In this document: positions 33,586 to 41,731 of the stretch, piece after piece | How positions within the stretch are numbered: position 1 is the stretch's first letter | How the letters are laid out: each line of letters begins with the position of its first letter | NCBI GenBank assembly: GCA_910577505.1 | Contig: CAJTLN010000004.1 | Location: 1 to 64,000, forward strand | DNA length: 64,000 nucleotides | Direction of reading: 5' to 3' | Origin: an uncultured Bacilli bacterium | GTDB taxonomy: Bacteria > Bacillota_I > Bacilli_A > RF39 > UBA660 | Notes under the pieces: generated by a model | The model's input: the letters and a program-made list of their open reading frames with translations, nothing else | What the model was told of the DNA's origin: nothing | Database searches by the model: none | Position numbers and translations under genes: made by a program

Positions 33586-34635
33586 TCACCAAAATCTTAA
33601 AAAGTCTACTAATTTACTTAAAAAACTCTTATCCTTAGTAACACTTACCTTTTCATAATATAAATTCCTACTACCTATTACTTCGCCATTTAAAATTACT
33701 TCTACTTTGCCAACAATGCTTCCATCTATTGCTTTATCTGTACTATTCTTTATTACATTAGTTTCTATCTTATCATCATCTTTTTTTACTAAATAAAAAT
33801 CATTTCTTAACTTATAATCGCTTCCATAATCAGTCTCCTTATCCAAAACTTTAATTCTTTCATACCCATTAAAATATTTTTCATAAAGCTCTTTATGATC
33901 TGAAAAATCATTACCATCATTGAATGTAACTACTATTAAAGACATTCCATCCTTTTCTGCACTAGTAACCAAAGTACGACGAGCTTTTTCTGTAAAACCT
34001 GTTTTTCCCCCTGTACAATATTCATAAGTCCTAAGTAACTTATTTTTATTTAACCATTTATATGTTTTCATACTAGATTTAACCGTTATTTCTTTAGTAC
34101 TAGTAATTCTTCTAAAATCTGCATTCTGCATCGCATAACGCATTAAAAGTGCCATATCATAAGCTGTTGACATATTAGCAGTACCATCATTTTCTTCTAA
34201 TCCTGAAGGATTAACAAAACTAGAATTTTTCATTCCTATATTATGAGCCATCTCATTCATTATAAAAACAAAACTATCCTTAGAACCTGCTACATGAGAA
34301 GCTATTGCTAAAGCAGCATCATTTCCACTTCTAAGCATAAGTCCATATAATAAATCATCTAATAATAATTCTTCTCCAACCTGAACATAAATTCCACTAC
34401 CATAAGCTTTTAAAACATCTTGATTAATTCTAGCAACACTTTCTAAATCTCCATATTCTATTGCAGTAATAGCTGTTAAAATCTTACTAGTACTAGCTAT
34501 TAAACTTTCCTTATCAATATTATTTCCTTCCAAAACTCTTCCACTATCCATATCCATAACTATATAAGAACTAGCACTAATAGCTCTTACATAAAAAGGA
34601 CATAACAACAAAATTAAATATAATAACTTCTTCAT
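33586..34635 (-). CDS. dacB: D-alanyl-D-alanine carboxypeptidase, DacB/DacF-like
   Basis: 349 aa, with signal peptide MKKLLYLILLLCPFYVRAIS. Active-site motifs of class C low-mass PBPs: STSK (about 48-51, SxxK), SGND (about 108, SxN-type) and KTG in TGGKTGFTEKAR. The C-terminal 100 residues form the PBP5-like beta domain ending with an amphipathic helix (FLSKLVDFLRFW) for membrane contact. The order dacB-spmA-spmB matches the B. subtilis sporulation operon, where DacB trims cortex peptidoglycan. Confidence 0.9.
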   Translation of the reverse strand: MKKLLYLILLLCPFYVRAISASSYIVMDMDSGRVLEGNNIDKESLIASTSKILTAITAIEYGDLESVARINQDVLKAYGSGIYVQVGEELLLDDLLYGLMLRSGNDAALAIASHVAGSKDSFVFIMNEMAHNIGMKNSSFVNPSGLEENDGTANMSTAYDMALLMRYAMQNADFRRITSTKEITVKSSMKTYKWLNKNKLLRTYEYCTGGKTGFTEKARRTLVTSAEKDGMSLIVVTFNDGNDFSDHKELYEKYFNGYERIKVLDKETDYGSDYKLRNDFYLVKKDDDKIETNVIKNSTDKAIDGSIVGKVEVILNGEVIGSRNLYYEKVSVTKDKSFLSKLVDFLRFW

Positions 34636-34664
34636 GTAATCACCTAAATAATCATATGAAAAAA

Positions 34665-34681
34665 AGGACTATTTAAGTCCT
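34665..34681 (-). terminator. Terminator after GH25 gene
   Basis: 6-bp stem AGGACT / AGTCCT with a short A/T loop, then T run on the minus strand. Confidence 0.65.
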
Positions 34682-34688
34682 CAATTTA

Positions 34689-35534
34689 TTATTTTCTATT
34701 TATTACTTCATAAGTAAAATAAGATTCATTTAAGTCAACATTCCCTACTATTCCATCTACTCTACCATTATCAGCATACTGCCACATATCATATTTACCT
34801 TCATAAGTAGCTTTATCTATATATTGTGCATACCATAACTTATAACCTAAGAAATTATCTAATTTCCAATGATAATTTATAGCATTTAAATTACTATATA
34901 ACATGCCTATATATCCATGAGTTCTTAAATAATCTAGAAAATAAATAGCATTATCATTAATTTTTTTATCACTAAGACCAACTGTTCTCTTATTATTAAA
35001 TAATTCAAAATCATATACTACTGGAAAAGTAATGTCATAATCTTTTATTAAATTTAATACAAAAGTTGCTTCTTCTAAAGCCTCTTTTTTATTTAAAGCA
35101 GTTGAATAAAAATAAACACCAGCAGGAATTCCAACCCTATTAGCCTCACTGATATTATATTTAAACATACTATCTTCATGAATTTCTTCATTGCTTAAAT
35201 TTCTATATCCACATCTAATTATTACAAACTCTACTCCAGAATTCTTTACTTTTTCCCAATCTATATTACCTTGAAAGCTAGATACATCTATCCCTTTAAC
35301 TTTTTTTTCTAATTCTCGCACTTCTAAATTATTATATATATCTTTGTCATTATTTCTGATTCTTTCTAAATACCCTTGAATTTCATTAAACTCATCTTGT
35401 TGCAATCTAGATGAATATCCTTCATTAAATAAAGAAAGCAAAACAACTATAATAAATACAAACAAAAACAAAACAATTAGTTTATTGTTTTTTATAATAA
35501 AACTTTTTATTTTATTTAATACTTCTTTTGACAT
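34689..35534 (-). CDS. GH25 lysozyme, membrane-anchored
   Basis: 281 aa. Signal anchor (about 17-37), short linker, then a GH25 catalytic domain: KGIDVSSFQGNIDWEKVKNS (catalytic-barrel first strand with Asp), FVIIRCGYR, AGVYFYSTAL, FPVVYDFELF (DxE catalytic pair) and YDMWQYADNGRVDGIVGNVD with LN following. Acts as N-acetylmuramidase on peptidoglycan at the cell surface. Stands between the sporulation operon and a lipoprotein gene. Confidence 0.92.
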   Translation of the reverse strand: MSKEVLNKIKSFIIKNNKLIVLFLFVFIIVVLLSLFNEGYSSRLQQDEFNEIQGYLERIRNNDKDIYNNLEVRELEKKVKGIDVSSFQGNIDWEKVKNSGVEFVIIRCGYRNLSNEEIHEDSMFKYNISEANRVGIPAGVYFYSTALNKKEALEEATFVLNLIKDYDITFPVVYDFELFNNKRTVGLSDKKINDNAIYFLDYLRTHGYIGMLYSNLNAINYHWKLDNFLGYKLWYAQYIDKATYEGKYDMWQYADNGRVDGIVGNVDLNESYFTYEVINRK

Positions 35535-35571
35535 TTACTTCTCTCCAAGATTTATTATAACACAAAGAAAA

Positions 35572-35591
35572 AATAATCTAAAAAGATTATT
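35572..35591 (-). terminator. Terminator after lipoprotein gene
   Basis: 8-bp stem AATAATCT / AGATTATT with a 4-nt loop, overlapping the gene end at 35587. Confidence 0.6.
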
Positions 35592-36135
35592 CATTATATT
35601 CATAAATTCCATGTATTTTTTCTAAATCTTCATTTGATAATTGAACAACTTCCCATCTACCATCATTCTTATCCGCCTTAAACTCTATTTCATAAGTAAT
35701 AGTTTCAGTTGCTTCTTTCATTCTACTTAATTTATAGGTTAAAAATTTACCTTTATCATATCTTCCTTCTTCATCATTAAATTCTTCTTTATGCTCATCA
35801 AAATAATCTAAAGCATCTTTTTGAACTTTATTTAAATTCATTACTTTAATTTTTGCTTTTACATAAGCTCTATCTCCATCATATGTTTCATCTTCTAATG
35901 TATAAGTAAGTGTACTATATTCTTTTTTTAATACTTCTTTATACATTTTCTTTTGTTCATCATCTAAATCTTCCTTATCAACAAATTCATTTAATTGCTC
36001 AACTACTCTATTATCTAAAGTTACATACATTTCTAAATAATCTCTAACTGCTTCACGAGCTGTTAAATTTTTTCCACAACCACTCAATATTATTCCTAAT
36101 ATTAAAATTATTATTATAGATATTTTCTTTTTCAT
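35587..36135 (-). CDS. Lipoprotein of unknown function
   Basis: 182 aa. Lipoprotein signal peptide with lipobox LSGC (Cys about 20). The mature part is a single alpha/beta domain, charged, with LTYTLEDETYDGDRAYVKAK and ETITYEIEFKADKNDGRWEV, reminiscent of NTF2-like/DUF4878 lipoprotein folds, but not recognised with certainty. Binding site GAGGAGA. It diverges from trpS. Confidence 0.7.
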   Translation of the reverse strand: MKKKISIIIILILGIILSGCGKNLTAREAVRDYLEMYVTLDNRVVEQLNEFVDKEDLDDEQKKMYKEVLKKEYSTLTYTLEDETYDGDRAYVKAKIKVMNLNKVQKDALDYFDEHKEEFNDEEGRYDKGKFLTYKLSRMKEATETITYEIEFKADKNDGRWEVVQLSNEDLEKIHGIYEYNE

Positions 36136-36218
36136 AATTATCTCCTCTATTTTTATTATTGTTTATAATTAACATTTTATACATCTTATGTTAAAATACT
36201 TTAAAGGAGTGATTTATA

Positions 36219-37223
36219 ATGAAACAAACAATTCTTACTGGTTTAAGACCAACAGGTAACCTTCATTTAGGACATTTATTTGGAGCTGGTAAAAACTGGG
36301 TTAAACTACAAGATGATTATGAGTTTTATTTAGAAATTGCCGATGTACAAGCTTTAACAGATAACTTTGATAATCCAGAAAAAGTTAGAAAGAATGTTAA
36401 AGAAGTTGCAGCTGATTTATTAGCTATAGGAATAGATCCAGAAAAAGTTAATTTATTTGTTCAATCAAAAATACCAGAAATCGCTGAACTAACAGTTTTT
36501 TATTCAAATCTTGTTACTGTCGCTCGTTTACAAAGAAATCCTACTGTTAAATCAGAAATAGCTCAAAAAAAAGAGTTATTTGGTAACGATGGTGAAAGTA
36601 TTACTTATGGTTTTTTAGGATATCCTGTATCTCAAGCAGCTGATATTACATGTTTTGATGGAGAATTAGTTCCTGTTGGAGATGATCAACTTCCATTAAT
36701 AGAACAATGTCGTGAAATAGTCCGAAAATTTAATTCAATATATGGTGAAACTTTAAAAGAACCAAAACCTTATCTTTCTAAAACTACAAGAATAAAAGGT
36801 TTAGATGGTAATGACAAAATGGGAAAAAGTTTAGGCAATGCCATCTATTTAGTAGACGATGAAGAAACAATTAAGAAAAAAATAATGGGTGCTATAACAG
36901 ATCCAAATAAAATAAAAAAAGATGATCCAGCTAATCCAGACGTATGTATGGTTTATTACTATCATAAATTAGTTAACAGTGAAGAAAATATTAATACAAT
37001 ATGTTCTGAATGTAAAAAAGGTGCACGTGGATGTGTTCAATGCAAGAAAGAATTAATAGAAAAAATGAATGAATTCTTATATGAAATAAAGCAAAGAAGA
37101 AAAAAATATGAAGATAATCCAGAACTTATAGACGAAGTTTTAAATAAAGGTACAGAAAAAGCTCGTGAAAAAGCAAAAGAGCAAATGGAAAAAGTAAGAC
37201 ATGCAATGAAGATAGATTACTAA
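36219..37223 (+). CDS. trpS: Tryptophanyl-tRNA synthetase
   Basis: 334 aa. Class I signature: TGLRPTGNLHLGHLFGA (HIGH) and DKMGKSLGNAI (KMSKS variant). SQAADITCFDGELVPVGDDQ is the Trp/AMP pocket region of bacterial TrpRS. Charges tRNA-Trp. A strong AAAGGAG site precedes the ATG. The 80-nt upstream space is too short for a T-box. Confidence 0.96.
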   Translation: MKQTILTGLRPTGNLHLGHLFGAGKNWVKLQDDYEFYLEIADVQALTDNFDNPEKVRKNVKEVAADLLAIGIDPEKVNLFVQSKIPEIAELTVFYSNLVTVARLQRNPTVKSEIAQKKELFGNDGESITYGFLGYPVSQAADITCFDGELVPVGDDQLPLIEQCREIVRKFNSIYGETLKEPKPYLSKTTRIKGLDGNDKMGKSLGNAIYLVDDEETIKKKIMGAITDPNKIKKDDPANPDVCMVYYYHKLVNSEENINTICSECKKGARGCVQCKKELIEKMNEFLYEIKQRRKKYEDNPELIDEVLNKGTEKAREKAKEQMEKVRHAMKIDY

Positions 37224-37224
37224 T

Positions 37225-37404
37225 CTATCTTTTTATTATGATATATAAACCAGGAAAAATCATATAAAATTCCCAAGTTTTTAGTACCATTTTTATATAT
37301 TCTAAAAAGCTAAAATCATAAATTAATAAATTAGAATATATAACTAAAATACTAATACTCATACTAATTAAGAAAATACCAATTAATTTTATTATTATTT
37401 TCAT
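37225..37404 (-). CDS. Small membrane protein, 59 aa (tentative)
   Basis: Open frame of 60 codons starting MKIIIKLIGIFLISMSISIL and ending FPGLYIIIKR, with two hydrophobic segments (about 3-25 and 45-57). It fills the gap between trpS and the UppP-like gene on the opposite strand. No clear ribosome binding site is seen before the ATG, and AT-rich DNA produces hydrophobic frames easily, so it may not be a gene. Confidence 0.35.
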   Translation of the reverse strand: MKIIIKLIGIFLISMSISILVIYSNLLIYDFSFLEYIKMVLKTWEFYMIFPGLYIIIKR

Positions 37405-37454
37405 ACTTAAGTATATTTTTATATTTTAATTATATTATTAATTAAGGTGAATTT

Positions 37455-38243
37455 ATGAATTTAATAAAATATATCTTTTTAAGTATTATAAATAGTATTA
37501 CAAATCTTCTCCCTATCTCTTATAATAGTCATATTATTATTTTCCAAAATACATTCAATACTAAATTATTTGACAATAATTACTTAAACTCTTTTCTTAA
37601 TATATCTCTATTTATAACCATTATTCTCATCTTTCATAAATCAATTTTCAAATATATATTATCTATATTTAAATCAATTATTGATAAAAATAAAACATCA
37701 TATAAAAATAAATCAAAATATCTAAAGTGTTTATTTATTTCCTCTATAATTAGCACTATTATATACATTTTAATTCCTAAGAAAACATACAATATAAAAA
37801 TAATAGCTCTATCATATATCTTAACTTCATTAATATTATTATCATCAACAAACAAAAAAGGAACTAAAAAATATAAAGATATAACCTATATTGATTCTAT
37901 TATTATAGGTTTATCTAACATATTTACTATAGTTCCAACTATATCTCCATTATGTGCTAATCTTTTTCTATGCTCTAAAAGAAACTTTGACAAAAATACT
38001 ACTATAAAATATTCTTTTATCTGTCTTTTACCTATTCTTTTAATCAATTCAGCACAAGGAATAATATTTATTATTTCTAATCAAGAATACATTCTTTTAT
38101 ATTCTATATGTATATCTATTTCTATTTTCATTTCATTCTACATATTTGATTTTTTTAGTTACATTTATTATGAGCAAAAATTATACAAATTATCAATATA
38201 TTGCTTTATTATAGCCATCTTTTTACTATATTGGTTTCGTTAA
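37455..38243 (+). CDS. Degenerate UppP/BacA-like membrane protein
   Basis: 262 aa, about eight membrane segments. SIINSITNLLPISYNSHIII aligns with the UppP motif G-x-x-E-F-L-P-(I/V)-S-S-x-x-H, but the catalytic Glu is Asn. IIGLSNIFTIVPTISPLCAN aligns with the second motif (Q-x-x-A-x-x-P-G-x-S-R-S), but Gly-x-Ser-Arg-Ser is lost. Topology and length otherwise follow undecaprenyl-diphosphatase. With both catalytic motifs changed, phosphatase activity is doubtful; a transport-like or regulatory role, or decay, is possible. Strong AAGGTGA site. It is convergent with the next gene (adjacent stops). Confidence 0.7.
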   Translation: MNLIKYIFLSIINSITNLLPISYNSHIIIFQNTFNTKLFDNNYLNSFLNISLFITIILIFHKSIFKYILSIFKSIIDKNKTSYKNKSKYLKCLFISSIISTIIYILIPKKTYNIKIIALSYILTSLILLSSTNKKGTKKYKDITYIDSIIIGLSNIFTIVPTISPLCANLFLCSKRNFDKNTTIKYSFICLLPILLINSAQGIIFIISNQEYILLYSICISISIFISFYIFDFFSYIYYEQKLYKLSIYCFIIAIFLLYWFR

Positions 38244-39056
38244 CTATCTAATTACAACTGCTTTTTTGCCTACTTTATTATAAATTTCAGTAAATCTACT
38301 TTCTGATAAATAAACTTTACCAGTAGATTTTCTTGTCCACGGATCGTTAATAAGAACTTGATTATTCTTTGGATTATAACCAATTAAAAGCATTACATGA
38401 ACATTATTAGGGGCTTCCTCTACCCAATTAACAGGATCAGCAAACATACCACCAGTAGCATAAATAACTACTGGATTACCTTTATCTAATTCTTTTTTTA
38501 ATCCAGTCACACTTGTACCAGTTATATCACGAACTTCATTATTTCCACTAAATTCTCTTCCATATTTTGCTAATGCATCAGGAGCTATCCAATGTGGTAC
38601 ATCTTTTGGTTCAACTCCATATATATCCCTAACAAATCCTTCGTGAGGATTATCTACACTTTTAGGCATATTATCAACAAAAGTTTTCAATGATGTTCCT
38701 TTTAAATACCCTTTATATTGTAGTCCCATTAATAATGCTGCAGCTTCACAACCATTATAAATTTTATTATTATTTTGACTAATATAAGGTGTTTCTAATA
38801 TCACCCAAGCTGCTTTTATTTCTGCTTCTTTCCTCGTTTTTTCTTCTGCTGCTATACGAGCTTTTTCTTCTTTATCTTCAATAAAAGCTAATACATTATT
38901 TAAGTTTTGTTGATATTTACTTTTCAAATCCTTTTGTAACAATCTATCAACAGCTTTTTTGGCATCATTATAACTTTTTCTTGTTACATTGTTTTTAATC
39001 TTCGTTAAATTAGCATCACTATAAAGGTCTTTTATCTTTTTCTCAGCATCTCGCAT
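38244..39056 (-). pseudogene. C39-type protease domain, C-terminal part of amber-split gene
   Basis: 270 aa. After a helical, charged stretch (1-85) comes a Peptidase_C39_2-like domain: LETPYISQNNNKIYNGCEAA (catalytic Cys in NGCEAA), NVHVMLLIGYNPKNNQVLIN (catalytic His) and DPW (third residue). The frame is identical to that of the upstream reading frame ending at 39066: only TAG-ATA-AAT-AGA separates its stop from this ATG, and no ribosome site precedes the ATG. So this is most likely the C-terminal half of one membrane-anchored protease interrupted by an in-frame amber codon (nonsense mutation or recoding). Free expression of this part would lack the membrane anchor. Confidence 0.72.
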
Positions 39057-39065
39057 TCTATTTAT

Positions 39066-39569
39066 CTAATCATTGATAATTTCAACTTTTTTATTAACAA
39101 CTTCTTGCCAATTATCAGGCAACTTTTTAATTAATACATCCAGTTCTTCTAAATCACTTTCTTTATAATTAGAAATTAATACATCATTAATAAGCAAAGA
39201 ATTTATCTTATTTTCAACATCTCTATACTCATTGATTTTTAAAACTTCCATTAATAAAGAACTTCTTATTTCTTCATCTTCTATTTTATTAATATCATCT
39301 AATATATTTTTTATTTCATCATCTGTAACATCATTTTTAGGAATAATATCTTCATCGTATAAATTATTTAAATCATTTTTTACAAATTTTATAGCATTTT
39401 CTCTTTCTAAATTTTCAGCTTCTATTCTCTCCTTTTCTAATGCTTGTTCTCTTTGTTCTAATTTTTCTTCATAATAATATACCCCAATAAAAGAACAGGC
39501 CAACAAAAAAACTAAAAAAATTAATACTAAAAAATAAACTATACTTGCCCTATTTTCTACTTCTAACAT
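39066..39569 (-). pseudogene. Membrane-anchored helical N-terminal part of amber-split gene
   Basis: 167 aa from the ATG at 39569 (GAGGTA upstream). One membrane segment (about 8-32), then a Glu-rich coiled coil and helical repeats (LEELDVLIKKLPDNWQEVVN). The helical repeat continues in register after the TAG at 39066-39068 in the downstream frame (RMRDAEKKIKDLYSDANLTK), supporting a single ancestral gene: anchor, helical stalk and C39 protease head. TAG is an ordinary stop elsewhere in this window, so simple reassignment is unlikely. Confidence 0.68.
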
Positions 39570-39667
39570 ATTATATACCTCGTAATAATTATACAATAAA
39601 ATATAAATAATGTATTCTAAAATTAAAATAATAAAAAAATCAATTTCTTGATTTTTTTATCATGCAA

Positions 39668-40738
39668 TTATTCTTCGTCATGTTCTATCAATCCAACATC
39701 AACACTATTAATTGAATCAAACCTCTTAGTTATTTTTTCTGTTGTAATATTTATGTCTTTAATATCTTTAGTTACTGTATCAATGCTCCTCGATAATTTA
39801 TCCCATCTTTCTCTATATTTAACAAATTCTTTACTCAATCTATTTAATTCAACATGTATTATCTGTGCATATTTATCACGTTCAATATTTTTTAAAATCA
39901 TCTGAATAATAGTTAAAGTACTCATTAAAGTAGTTGGACTAGTTATCCATACTCTTTTTTCATAAGAATATTTAAGTAATTCTGGATGATATGCATTTAT
40001 TTCTGCAAATATAGCTTCAGCTGGTAAAAACATTATTGCTTCATCTGCTGTTTCACCAGGAATTATATATTTACTACTAATTGCATCAATATGTTTTTTT
40101 ACATCATTTTTGAATAATTTAGTCGCTACTTCTCTTTCAGACACTGATAAGCTTTTATTTGTCATTCTCTCATAATTTTCTAACGGAAATTTACTATCAA
40201 TACATATTGTCCCTAAAGGTTCTGGAGCAAACAAAATTGAATCTGCAATACTCCCATTACTCATTGTATGTTGGATATCATAAATTTTTTTATTATTATC
40301 TCCAAAAACTGAAGATAATATATAATTTAAATTAACTTCTCCAAATATTCCCCTAGTTTTCTTATCAGTTAAAACACTTTGCAAACCAACAATTTCTGTA
40401 GATAAACTATCTATTTTCTTTTGTGCTTCATCTATTTTTGTTAATCTTTCTAATATATTATTAAATGTTTTATTAGTCTTTTCAAAATTCTGATCAATTC
40501 TTTCATTAACCTTTTCATTTATTAAAAGTAATCTATTTTCAATAGTTTCATTTAACTTATTAAAATCATTTGTTAAATATTTATTTATATCAAATTTAAA
40601 ATCAGCTAAATCATTACTTATATTTTTTTCTTGCTTACCTAATCTTTCAATAATATATTTATCATCATTTTTCTTGAGTAAATTTAAAAATCCTAAAACA
40701 ATCAAAATAATTAGTAACACTAATATTACATAATCCAT
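39668..40738 (-). CDS. rmuC: DNA recombination protein RmuC-like
   Basis: 356 aa. N-terminal membrane segment (1-20), coiled coil to about 115, then the RmuC domain: TRGIFGEVNLNYILSSVFGD, PLGTICIDSKFPLENYERM, AIMFLPAEAIFAEINAYHPE and VWITSPTTLMSTLTIIQMIL. The predicted nuclease-fold core (IDSKFP) is intact. RmuC limits DNA inversion or recombination at short repeats. Start has GAGAGG. Confidence 0.92.
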   Translation of the reverse strand: MDYVILVLLIILIVLGFLNLLKKNDDKYIIERLGKQEKNISNDLADFKFDINKYLTNDFNKLNETIENRLLLINEKVNERIDQNFEKTNKTFNNILERLTKIDEAQKKIDSLSTEIVGLQSVLTDKKTRGIFGEVNLNYILSSVFGDNNKKIYDIQHTMSNGSIADSILFAPEPLGTICIDSKFPLENYERMTNKSLSVSEREVATKLFKNDVKKHIDAISSKYIIPGETADEAIMFLPAEAIFAEINAYHPELLKYSYEKRVWITSPTTLMSTLTIIQMILKNIERDKYAQIIHVELNRLSKEFVKYRERWDKLSRSIDTVTKDIKDINITTEKITKRFDSINSVDVGLIEHDEE

Positions 40739-40740
40739 AT

Positions 40741-41346
40741 TTAAAACCTCTCATCTAAATCAAATTTCTTGTTAACAACTTGTGCTATTATATATGCAAT
40801 TACCACTAACATAACTACCTTTATTAATACTAAAGGATTTTTCAAACATTCTATTACATTACTACCTATATATCCCAAAAATAAAATAACAAATACTTTT
40901 CCAATCAATAAAGCATATAAATACTTCTTTATAGATATTTTAGATAACCCTGCACCAACATTTATAAAAAAGGATGGAGCAAAAGGAATAGCAATTATTA
41001 AAACTAATTGTTTAAATTTTAAATTATCTATTTTAGTCATAAATTTGGATATTTTTCCTTTTGATATTTTCCTTTGAAAAAAATTACTCAATCCAATACG
41101 ACATAAATAGAACGCTAAAAAGCTCCCAATAGTTGTTAAAATCCATGATAAAATACTACCAAAAAAAGCCCCTAAAGTAATTATATTTATAGTAACAAAT
41201 ACAACCAATGGTAAAAAGGCAAAAATGCCTTCTAATACAATTAAAATAGAACTTAATATAGGTGCCCATATACCTAATCCCATTAGAAAATCATTTAATA
41301 TTACACTAAAGTTTTTTAACCAATTTATTATTTCAACAAATTCCAT
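40741..41346 (-). CDS. VTT-domain (TVP38/TMEM64-type) membrane protein
   Basis: About 201 aa, five to six membrane segments. FAPSFFINVGAGLSKISIKK, preceded by FFGSILSWILTTIGSFLAFY, matches the VTT (SNARE-associated/DedA-like) motif (P-x-x-x-x-N-x-x-A-G-x-x-x-x-x-x-x-F). These proteins act as lipid scramblases or transporters. Start set at the ATG at 41346. Two nucleotides before rmuC, so one unit. Confidence 0.8.
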   Translation of the reverse strand: MEFVEIINWLKNFSVILNDFLMGLGIWAPILSSILIVLEGIFAFLPLVVFVTINIITLGAFFGSILSWILTTIGSFLAFYLCRIGLSNFFQRKISKGKISKFMTKIDNLKFKQLVLIIAIPFAPSFFINVGAGLSKISIKKYLYALLIGKVFVILFLGYIGSNVIECLKNPLVLIKVVMLVVIAYIIAQVVNKKFDLDERF

Positions 41347-41428
41347 ATACATCACAACTATATTATAATTTAAGACTATTATAAATACAATAAACCACCA
41401 GTTGCATTATGTAAACTTACAATAGATT

Positions 41429-41677
41429 TTATCCTTTAACAATTAAAGTAACATCGTAACCATAAAATTCTAATATATTTACTGCTTTCTTACTCTTTAT
41501 TCCACCATTACAATATATATAGTATTTCTTATTCTTATCAAGTAGTTCACTATGATTAATTAATAACTTTTCATATGGTATGTGAACACTACCACTTACT
41601 ACATTATTATCATTATTATTAACATCTATAAAAATCCCCATATTTTTTTGATAATCTTTTAATAATATCTTTTTCAT
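41429..41677 (-). CDS. Rhodanese-like domain protein
   Basis: 82 aa from the ATG at 41677 (AGGGGTGAG upstream). FIDVNNNDNNVVSGSVHIPY corresponds to the D-V-R-x-x-x-E-(F/Y)-x-x-G-H-I-P motif with loss of R/E, and YIYCNGGIKSKKAVNILEFY contains the active-site Cys loop (CxxGxxS). Single-domain sulfurtransferase or regulatory form. Confidence 0.82.
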   Translation of the reverse strand: MKKILLKDYQKNMGIFIDVNNNDNNVVSGSVHIPYEKLLINHSELLDKNKKYYIYCNGGIKSKKAVNILEFYGYDVTLIVKG

Positions 41678-41713
41678 TTTTCTCACCCCTTATATTTTAT
41701 GAGAAAAAAAAGA

Positions 41714-41731
41714 AGATGAATATTATTCATC
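41714..41731 (-). terminator. Terminator of the T4SS locus
   Basis: Stem GATGAATA / TATTCATC with T run on the minus strand, overlapping the last codons of the VirD4-like gene. Confidence 0.75.

Noticed and set aside
36136..36218. T-box leader for trpS
   Set aside because: Only about 80 nt separate the divergent genes, and no T-box sequence or terminator hairpin is seen.
38244..39569. Amber codon reassigned in this organism
   Set aside because: TAG ends other clearly complete genes in the window (for example the methyltransferase at 7009 and the PF06541 protein at 17128).
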